A stretch of 27,965 nt of DNA from CAYLJV01 sp964510375 (GTDB lineage: Archaea; Hadarchaeota; Hadarchaeia; Hadarchaeales; JAGGTB01): the NCBI GenBank assembly GCA_964510375.1, contig CAZEBR010000021.1, positions 1 through 27,965 of the forward strand, written 5' to 3'. Positions 21,778 to 27,965 of this stretch are shown one piece after another. Every line of letters starts with the position of its first letter. Position 1 is the stretch's first letter. The notes under the pieces are model-generated. The model had not been told where the DNA came from. It worked only from the letters and a program-made list of their open reading frames with translations, and did no database searches. The translations under genes and the position numbers were made by a program.

Positions 21778-22308
21778 TTGCAGGTCGAGGTCGTTCCTTT
21801 TGGGGAGATTGAGGGGCGGTTTCTCGAGAGGCTCGCGATCGAGATAGAAAAGTTCTTTCCGTCGGCGGAATGTCAAATCGGCGAGGCCCTGGAGGTCCCG
21901 GAGTCGGCTTACCATCCTAATCGCGCGCAGTACGAGGCGGCCGGGTTGTTGAAACATGTAAATTCGATTGCGCGAGAATTGGAAGGAAAAGCTCTGGCAG
22001 TGACCGAAGAGGATCTCTTCAGCGACGACCTTAACTTCGTCTTCGGCCAGGCGAGGCGGCCCGGGAGGCTTGCGGTACTTTCTCTACACAGGTTGAAGCC
22101 GGAGTTCTACGGCGTGGGAGAGGACGAGAAACTATTTCTTGAGCGGGCGGTAAAGGAGGCCGTCCACGAGCTGGGTCACACCTTCGGATTGGGGCACTGC
22201 GGCAACGAAAAATGCGTCATGAGCTTCTCAAACAGTATAGCCGATGTCGACGCCAAGAAGAAGTCGTTCTGCAAAAGTTGTAGAAGAAAATTAAGTCAGA
22301 CGACCTGA
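21778..22308 (+). CDS. amzA: Archaemetzincin (zinc metalloprotease)
   Basis: A 176-residue cytosolic peptidase of the M54 family. The catalytic zinc motif HELGHTFGLGHC starts at His130 (His130, His134, His140, Glu131 base). A second structural zinc is bound by Cys141, Cys146, Cys165 and Cys168 (the C-x4-C ... C-x2-C pattern in GHCGNEKC and CKSC). Met148 in CVMSF is the Met-turn. All family residues are present. Start: TTG at 21778 with GGGGTGA 5 nt upstream; the GTG at 21769 overlaps that site. Native substrates of archaemetzincins are unknown. Its last 13 bases overlap the convergent NAD-kinase-like gene. Confidence 0.93.
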   Translation: MQVEVVPFGEIEGRFLERLAIEIEKFFPSAECQIGEALEVPESAYHPNRAQYEAAGLLKHVNSIARELEGKALAVTEEDLFSDDLNFVFGQARRPGRLAVLSLHRLKPEFYGVGEDEKLFLERAVKEAVHELGHTFGLGHCGNEKCVMSFSNSIADVDAKKKSFCKSCRRKLSQTT

Positions 22309-23414
22309 ACGGGTCTCTCGGTACCGTAGCTAAGTATTACCCTGACGTAGCCCCTTATTTCCTCGTCCAGATCGGGATCTCCCGTGTCCACCTTCAGCGT
22401 CGACGTCTCGATGAGTTTGTTGGGCGTCGCCAGGATCATGAGATTGTCCGTACCAACCTTTTTGAGGACCTTCGGGCTAATCTGTTGGTTGCCCCTGCCG
22501 AAGATGAAACCCTGCTTGCCGATCGGGCTTACTATGATAGTGGCATTATCCTCGTCTATCTCATCGAGTATGCGATCTTCGGTGACGTCCTTTGCAAGGA
22601 GCTTCCCGTCCATTATCAGGTCCACTCCCAGGAGGGTGGAGTTATTTATACCGAGTTCCTCGGCCACCGCCCTCGTTGTCGTGCCGGGACCTAGCGCGTA
22701 AAGCCTCCCATCATCCATCCGCTGAACCACGTACTCTGCGATCGATTTCTGATCCTCCTTCTCGGATCCCGAGGAGACGGTCGGGGACTTGGCGGCCTGG
22801 ACCCATCTGGGATCGTAGGGAGTCATCGCGTAACCCTTCAGGTCCGTGTCGAGCTCGTTATTTCTGAACGCCTCCTCGTCGACGTCCATCACCTCCGCCT
22901 CCCTCAATGGCAGTCCCCTTCCGAGGTAGCGCTTGGCCAGTTTGCCGGCGATCTCAGGGGTGTTTGCAAAAACCGCCGAGTGCATCTTGACGCCCGTGGG
23001 TATGCCCAGAACGGGGATTTCCTTGTCCACGGCCTCCAGAACGTCCCGGGCAGTGCCGTCGCCTCCAGCGAAGAGTAGAATATCCGCTCCCTCGTCGAGG
23101 ATTCTCTCGGCGGCCCTTCTTGTGTCCTCCGGAGCGGTGTTGCCTGTCTCTATCTCGAGGATAATTCTGTGGTCGAGGCCCGATTCGTCGCATTCGTCGG
23201 CACCCATCTCGTCGGAGCACGTCAGGATGTCGATCCTCTCGCCGAGGCCATTTAGCTCCTTAAGGGCCTTGACAGCCCTCTCGGGAGCCACTGGTTCCGC
23301 TCCCAGCTCCTTGGCCCTTTCGACGACCTCGGGTCCGTCCGTACCCTTCAGGCCCACCTTTCCTCCCATGCCCGCCACGGGGTTGACTATCAGGCCTACC
23401 TTGAACTCGGACAT
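22296..23414 (-). CDS. ATP-NAD kinase-family protein (long archaeal form, COG3199-like)
   Basis: A 372-residue protein of the NAD kinase/diacylglycerol kinase fold. Residues 1-20 (FKVGLIVNPVAGMGGKVGLKG) form the N-terminal strand and loop, and GGDGTARD (117-124) is the nucleotide-phosphate motif. VLGIPTGVKMHSAVFA and GPGTTTRAVAEELG follow. It probably phosphorylates NAD to NADP, though long members of this group may use other substrates. It is the last gene of the gcvPA-gcvPB operon, with its ATG 2 nt after the gcvPB stop, so expression is tied to glycine metabolism. The link may be redox cofactor supply (inference). Confidence 0.85.
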   Translation of the reverse strand: MSEFKVGLIVNPVAGMGGKVGLKGTDGPEVVERAKELGAEPVAPERAVKALKELNGLGERIDILTCSDEMGADECDESGLDHRIILEIETGNTAPEDTRRAAERILDEGADILLFAGGDGTARDVLEAVDKEIPVLGIPTGVKMHSAVFANTPEIAGKLAKRYLGRGLPLREAEVMDVDEEAFRNNELDTDLKGYAMTPYDPRWVQAAKSPTVSSGSEKEDQKSIAEYVVQRMDDGRLYALGPGTTTRAVAEELGINNSTLLGVDLIMDGKLLAKDVTEDRILDEIDEDNATIIVSPIGKQGFIFGRGNQQISPKVLKKVGTDNLMILATPNKLIETSTLKVDTGDPDLDEEIRGYVRVILSYGTERPVQVV

Positions 23415-23416
23415 CT

Positions 23417-24931
23417 TTACCCCTTCCTTTCAAGGTACATCTTCCAGGATAAAACTGGTTCCTCGGAGACCCTTTCCTCGTCTATCCTGCCTATTGCGGT
23501 TCGCGTCGGCGTCTCCCTCAGACTCTCCGGATTCTCGGAAGCCCTATCCGCGATCTCCTCCATGGCATCGATCAGCTTGTCGATTTCACCTCTGGGCTCG
23601 GACTCGGTGGGCTCTATCATTATCGACTCGGGGACTATCGGCGGGAAGTAATGCGTCGGGGCGTGGACGCCGTAGTCGAGCAGGCTCTTCGTGACGTCCC
23701 TTGCGGTCACTCCGTATTTCGACTTCAGGGGTTCCGCGCTGAACACCGTCTCGTGCTTGCACGGGGTATCCTTCCCGTACGGGAGGTCGTAACTTCCCGC
23801 TTCCAAAAGCCTGTGCCGGACGTAATTTGCGTTGAGAACCGCCGTTTCGGAGGCCTCCCGCAATCCGGTGGAACCCATCGACAGTATGTAGGCGTAAGCC
23901 TTGAGGAGGACGGGGAAATTGCCGTGGAATGCCTGTACCTTTCCCACCGAGTTCTCTCCCCTTTCTCCAATGTAGTAGCGGTCCTCCTCCTCATCGTGTT
24001 CTACTTGGGGAGGCAGGAACTCGGACAAGCGTTCCTTTACTCCCAGCGGTCCCGCTGCCGGGCCGCCTCCCCCGTGGGGGGCCGCGAATGTCTTGTGGAT
24101 GTTGAACTGTGCGAGGTCGAATCCCATGTCGCCGGGCCTGACTTTGCCTAGGATTCCGTTGAGGTTTGCCCCGTCGTAGAAGAGGAGACCGCCCACCTCT
24201 CGAACGGTGTCGACTATCTCACCGATTTCGTCCTCGAAAACACCCAGCGTGTTCGGATTCGTCATCATCATAGCGGCGGTCCTTCTGGAAACGACCGACT
24301 TCAGAGCGTCGAGGTCTACTCTCCCCCTGTCGTTTGAGGGTATCTCCACCACCTTGTAGCCCGACATTGCGGCGCTAACCGGATTTGTCCCGTGGGCGGA
24401 ATCGGGAACCAGTACCTCGTTTCTCTCTTCACCCTCGCCCCGATCCTCGTGAAAGGCCTTGACGATAAGCATGCCCAAAAACTCCCCGTGCGCCCCGGCG
24501 GCGGGCTGGAGGGACACTCTGTCCATACCGGAAATTTCTTCCAATAACCCTTCGAGGCGATACATGATTTCTAAGGCGCCCTGGGTCGTACCCTTGGGCT
24601 GATGCGGATGCAGCTTTGAGGCCTCGTCCATGTATACAAACTTCTCGAAAAACTTGGGATTGTACTTCATCGTGGAGGAGCCTAGGGGGCATATGCCCGA
24701 ATCGATTCCGTAGTTCATCTGCGAGAGTCGGGTGTAGTGCCTCACGACCTCGGGCTCGGAAAGCTCGGGCAGGTCCAGCTCTTCGCGCCTCAACTCTTCG
24801 GGGATTTGGGAATCCATCGGCGGTTCGGCATCGATCGAGTAACCCTTTCTACCCTCTCGTCCTTTCTCGAAAACGAGCGGTTCCAGCTTGTCGTGGCCTT
24901 CGGTCCATCGTGCTTGGTGGTATCTCGGCAT
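23417..24931 (-). CDS. gcvPB: Glycine dehydrogenase (decarboxylating) subunit 2 (P-protein, PLP subunit)
   Basis: A 504-residue PLP enzyme subunit of the glycine cleavage system, which decarboxylates glycine and passes aminomethyl to the H protein. The Schiff-base lysine is Lys280 in FNIHKTFAAPHGGGGP; SAHGTNPVSAAMSG (179-191), FYDGANLNGILG and GSSTMKYNPK are further hallmarks. The start is ATG at 24931, because GGAGG lies 7 nt upstream; an earlier ATG at 24937 overlaps the gcvPA stop (ATGA) but is only 1 nt from that ribosome site. The frame is open for 25 codons further upstream without homology. No gcvT or gcvH is in this window. Confidence 0.95.
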   Translation of the reverse strand: MPRYHQARWTEGHDKLEPLVFEKGREGRKGYSIDAEPPMDSQIPEELRREELDLPELSEPEVVRHYTRLSQMNYGIDSGICPLGSSTMKYNPKFFEKFVYMDEASKLHPHQPKGTTQGALEIMYRLEGLLEEISGMDRVSLQPAAGAHGEFLGMLIVKAFHEDRGEGEERNEVLVPDSAHGTNPVSAAMSGYKVVEIPSNDRGRVDLDALKSVVSRRTAAMMMTNPNTLGVFEDEIGEIVDTVREVGGLLFYDGANLNGILGKVRPGDMGFDLAQFNIHKTFAAPHGGGGPAAGPLGVKERLSEFLPPQVEHDEEEDRYYIGERGENSVGKVQAFHGNFPVLLKAYAYILSMGSTGLREASETAVLNANYVRHRLLEAGSYDLPYGKDTPCKHETVFSAEPLKSKYGVTARDVTKSLLDYGVHAPTHYFPPIVPESIMIEPTESEPRGEIDKLIDAMEEIADRASENPESLRETPTRTAIGRIDEERVSEEPVLSWKMYLERKG

Positions 24932-24933
24932 CT

Positions 24934-26313
24934 TCATTCCTCCAGAATCTCTGTCAGGGACCGGACCGTCCAGTCGATTTCTTCCTTGGTGTGAATCTCG
25001 GTCGTGCACCACAGAGAGGAGTCGCTAAGTCTTGGAAATTCTTTTTCTAGGGTCTTGCCTCCGTGAATTCCCCTTTCCAGTAGCTCAGAATTGATTTCCT
25101 TTGGTGTAAGGTTGGAATTATCGAAGCGTACCACGAATTCGTTGAAGTGGTGTGATTCTAAGGCGGGTGCGGTGACGCCCTCTATCTCGTCCATCCTCTC
25201 CATCATGTACTGGGCGTTTCCGGCACAGGTCTTGGCCACTTCCCGCAGTCCCGAGGGCCCCAAGGAAGAAAGATAAATGGCTGCCGATATTGCGTTAAGA
25301 GCCTGCGTAGTACAGAGGTTGGAGGTCGCTCCCTCCCGTCTGGCCTTTTGCTCCCTCTCCTGTAGTGCCATGCAGAATCCTCTTGTTTCCCCGTCCTCGG
25401 TGCTGGTCATGCCGGTTATCCTCCCGGGAATATTGCGGAGGAATTCCGGTTCGTCGCGGCAAGAGAAAATTCCGAGCGTCGAGCCCCCGAAACTGGCCGG
25501 TATACCCAGCGGCTGTCCCTCGCCGACGACTATATCGGCCCCGTAATCCGCCGGCGGTTTCAGGATTCCCAGAGAAATGGGGTTGACGCCCATTACGAAC
25601 TTGGCTCCCTCGCTCCCGGCGATCTGGGATACCTTTTTCGGTCCCTCATCGATGTTTCCGAGGTAGTGTGGATTTTCCAGATATACGCCCGCGGTCTCCT
25701 CGTCCACTTTTCTCTCGAGATCCCTATAATTTATCTGACCGGTCTCTATGTTCTGTTCGGCCTCGACTATCTCGAGTTCGGACCCAAAAGCGTAGCTTCT
25801 CAGGACGGCGAGGCGTTCCGGGGACATCATTTCTGGCACGATGAATTTGTCTTCCCCCGTGAGTCGTGACGTCATCAAGGCCGCTTCGCCGAGTGCCGAA
25901 GCCCAATCGTATATGGATGAGTTGGAAACTTTCAGTCCGGTCAGTTCGGAAATGAGGCTCTGGTACTCGAACAGAGCTTGGAGATTTCCCTGGCCGACTT
26001 CGGGCTGAAATGAAGAGTAGGTGGTAAGGAACTCGGATCTTTGAGTCAGATATTTTATGTGTTCGGGGACGTGGTGGGGCCAAACTCCCCCGCCTAGAAA
26101 GGACAATGCTTTGGTATAAGGAGAATTTTTTGATAGCAGATCGTTCAAAATTTTCTTGAGTTCCAGTTCGGAAGATAGGGGTATGTCCAGATCTTCTTTG
26201 ATCAGGAATTCCGACGGAATATCCGAAAAGAGGGTATCGACGCATTCGATATCCATAACCTCGAGCATCTCCTCCTTCGTACGTCCGGAGTTTGGAATGA
26301 AGGGGTTGGCCAA
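24934..26313 (-). CDS. gcvPA: Glycine dehydrogenase (decarboxylating) subunit 1 (P-protein)
   Basis: A 459-residue subunit that forms the P-protein with GcvPB; it has the same fold but no PLP lysine. Motifs include NPFIPNSGRTKEEML at the start, SFLGGGVWPHHVPEHIKYL, SSFQPEVGQGNLQALFEYQSLI, and SLGPSGLREVAKTCAGNAQYMMERM. The length is as expected. It starts with TTG at 26313 with a strong GGAGGAG site 6 nt upstream, and is the first gene of the operon. The 3' end overlaps the upstream-most candidate ATG of gcvPB. Confidence 0.95.
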   Translation of the reverse strand: MANPFIPNSGRTKEEMLEVMDIECVDTLFSDIPSEFLIKEDLDIPLSSELELKKILNDLLSKNSPYTKALSFLGGGVWPHHVPEHIKYLTQRSEFLTTYSSFQPEVGQGNLQALFEYQSLISELTGLKVSNSSIYDWASALGEAALMTSRLTGEDKFIVPEMMSPERLAVLRSYAFGSELEIVEAEQNIETGQINYRDLERKVDEETAGVYLENPHYLGNIDEGPKKVSQIAGSEGAKFVMGVNPISLGILKPPADYGADIVVGEGQPLGIPASFGGSTLGIFSCRDEPEFLRNIPGRITGMTSTEDGETRGFCMALQEREQKARREGATSNLCTTQALNAISAAIYLSSLGPSGLREVAKTCAGNAQYMMERMDEIEGVTAPALESHHFNEFVVRFDNSNLTPKEINSELLERGIHGGKTLEKEFPRLSDSSLWCTTEIHTKEEIDWTVRSLTEILEE

Positions 26314-26554
26314 TTTGGTCTCCTCCTTTTGGATTATCAGTTCAAGTCGTCTATTAGATTTTCCAAAATATGACGGGGCGGTTTATGGACGAAAAATGAC
26401 GCGGATTCGGTCCCGCTCCTTTCGCCAATTTGCTCTGCAAGGGACATTCGAAACTAGGGAGTCCAAATGTACTTCTCGAAAAAATTCAAACTTAAACATC
26501 GGGGGAATTAACTAACGTAAGATATAAGTTAAAAGAGAAATCAGGGGATTAAGA
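26314..26554. promoter_or_regulatory. Divergent spacer between gcvPA and carB
   Basis: This 241-bp region should hold both promoters. A TATA-like GATATAAGTT (26521-26530) lies upstream of carB, whose ribosome site is AGGGGAT (26543-26549). No inverted repeat, riboswitch or small gene was seen. Confidence 0.5.
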
Positions 26555-27965
26555 ATGCCAAAGAGAACGGACATCGAAAGCATAATGGTCATCGGCTCCG
26601 GACCTATCCGGATCGGTCAGGCGTGTGAATTCGATTATTCCGGCTCTCAGGCCTGCAAGGCCCTTACGGAGGAGGGCTACAGGACTATTTTGATGAACTC
26701 TAATCCTGCCACGATAATGACCGACTTTGACATGGCCGACAGAACTTACATAGAACCGCTGACCGCCGAGTACGCTACCAAGGTAATAGAACAGGAACGT
26801 CCGGATGCCCTTTTACCAACTCTCGGGGCTCAGGAGGGTCTCAACATCGCCTCGACGCTTTCCGAGGAGGGAATCCTCGAAGATTACGGCGTCGAACTCA
26901 TCGGTGCAAAGGCGGATGCGATAAATAAGGCGGAGAACAGGACCAGTTTCAAAAACGCGATGGACAACATCGATGTACCCTATCTGAGAAGCGAGGCCGT
27001 CACGGAGCCCGAGAAGGCTCTGGAAGTGGCGGATAGGATAGGATATCCCGTGGTGGTGCGCCCGGCTTACACGCTCGGAGGGTCCGGCGGCGGATCGGCT
27101 TACAATCAAGAGGAGCTCCGCGAGATTGCTGAGAGGGGAATAAGCAGGAGCAGGATTAATCAAGTATTAATCGAGGAATCCGCGGAGGGTTGGAAGGAGT
27201 ACGAGCTCGAGGTAATGAGGGACTTCGCCGACAATGTCGTGATAATCTGTACCGTCGAAAACATGGATCCCATGGGGATACACACGGGGGACTCCATCAC
27301 CTGCGCTCCCTCACAGACTCTGACTGACAGAGAGTACCAGCGAATGAGGGATTACTCCATCGACATCATAAGGGAAATCGGAGTGGAGACCGGCGGATCG
27401 AACATTCAGTTTGCTGTAAATCCGGAAAACGGGAGGATGATTGTCGTCGAGATGAACCCGAGAGTTTCGAGGTCCTCAGCACTAGCCTCGAAGGCGACCG
27501 GGTTCCCGATAGCCAAGATAGCCGCCAAGCTGGCGGTCGGGCTGACTCTGGATGAGATACCCAACGACATAACTAAGGAGACTCCTGCCTCTTTCGAGCC
27601 TACGAGCGCCTCGCGGGTCGGGAAGGCCCCGAGGTGGCCCTTCGAGAAGTGGCCCGGAGCCTACACGACGCTCACGACTCATATGAAGTCTGTCGGTGAG
27701 ACCATGTCGGGAGGTAGGACGTGTGAGGAAGCCCTCCAGAAGGCGATGCGCTCCCTCGAGATAGGTCGTTCCGGGCTCGGTGCCGACGGCAATCCCGTCG
27801 AACTTGAAAACGTCGATTTGGAGAGGAGGCTCGTAGAACCCACCCCGGAGAGGATATTCTATATAAGACACGCTTTGATGGAGGGATATTCGGTGGAGGA
27901 AGTATCCGAACTGACCCAGATAGATCCCTGGTTCATAGCCAAGATAAAGAAGATTATAGAGGTCG
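26555..27965 (+). CDS. carB: Carbamoyl-phosphate synthase large subunit, N-terminal 470 residues (runs off the window)
   Basis: It makes carbamoyl phosphate from bicarbonate, ammonia (from CarA) and two ATP, for arginine and pyrimidine synthesis. The visible part covers the carboxyphosphate (first ATP-grasp) domain and the start of the oligomerisation region. Motifs: VIGSGPIRIGQACEFDYSG, MNSNPATIMTDFD, RPAYTLGGSGGGSAYN, VENMDPMGIHTGDS, VVEMNPRVSRSSALASKATGFPIA. The frame is open to the last base, so about 44% of a typical protein of about 1070 residues is here. No carA lies upstream, so it must be elsewhere or beyond the window. Confidence 0.97.
   Translation, partial: MPKRTDIESIMVIGSGPIRIGQACEFDYSGSQACKALTEEGYRTILMNSNPATIMTDFDMADRTYIEPLTAEYATKVIEQERPDALLPTLGAQEGLNIASTLSEEGILEDYGVELIGAKADAINKAENRTSFKNAMDNIDVPYLRSEAVTEPEKALEVADRIGYPVVVRPAYTLGGSGGGSAYNQEELREIAERGISRSRINQVLIEESAEGWKEYELEVMRDFADNVVIICTVENMDPMGIHTGDSITCAPSQTLTDREYQRMRDYSIDIIREIGVETGGSNIQFAVNPENGRMIVVEMNPRVSRSSALASKATGFPIAKIAAKLAVGLTLDEIPNDITKETPASFEPTSASRVGKAPRWPFEKWPGAYTTLTTHMKSVGETMSGGRTCEEALQKAMRSLEIGRSGLGADGNPVELENVDLERRLVEPTPERIFYIRHALMEGYSVEEVSELTQIDPWFIAKIKKIIEV

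Noticed and set aside
22933..23694. Plus-strand 253-codon Ser/Arg-rich open frame
   Set aside because: It is antisense to the NAD-kinase-like and gcvPB genes, and low-complexity composition is typical of such shadows.

Overview
The window is archaeal, most likely euryarchaeal. The evidence is a single-chain archaeal TyrRS, an Orc1/Cdc6 initiator, a proline tRNA with a bulge-helix-bulge intron, an archaemetzincin, an FmdE-family protein, a split glycine dehydrogenase (GcvPA + GcvPB) and strong GGTGA/GGAGG ribosome sites. Start codons are often TTG. Proteins are moderately acidic but still lysine-rich, which fits an anaerobic and possibly salt-adapted lineage. I cannot place the genus; an uncultured single-cell or metagenome scaffold is likely because there is a 10-N gap at 19926-19935.

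Region by region. 1-1885: the tail of an unknown gene, tyrS (minus), then about 600 bp without genes. That stretch holds what I read as a chromosomal replication origin: two inverted origin recognition boxes (ORB, 1387-1407 minus and 1582-1602 plus) around a >90% A+T segment (1501-1580). A 20-bp perfect inverted repeat (91-110 / 1676-1695) brackets tyrS plus the origin, and each copy sits just after a hairpin, like a shared terminator tail. 1886-6348: an envelope-glycan group with two GT4 glycosyltransferases (the second broken by a +1 frameshift and lacking a start codon), a UPF0104/LPTD flippase-like membrane protein and an alkaline-phosphatase-fold enzyme. 6623-9390: a winged-helix regulator fused to an S-layer-like domain with a C-terminal EF-hand loop, divergent from glmS. 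9442-11872: small membrane proteins, a methyltransferase, an SRPBCC protein and a YbjQ-family protein.

11963-16904 is a metal-homeostasis island: a ferritin-like/VIT1 transporter, a ZIP transporter, and divergently a complete TroA/ZnuABC-type transporter followed by a small FmdE-family gene. The substrate-binding protein lacks the usual His/His/His/Asp ligands and carries a C-P-G-H motif instead, so the cargo may not be zinc. 16935-19240: a short core-MetE-like methyltransferase, tRNA-Pro(CGG) with a 16-nt intron, and cdc6. 19362-21700: UspA, a two-CBS protein and a CPA2 cation/proton antiporter (stress and ion balance). 21769-26313: archaemetzincin, convergent with the operon gcvPA-gcvPB-NAD kinase-like. 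26555-end: the first 470 codons of carB.

The most noteworthy items are the candidate origin, the altered metal-binding protein with its FmdE partner, the S-layer/EF-hand regulator next to glmS, and the minimal tRNA intron.
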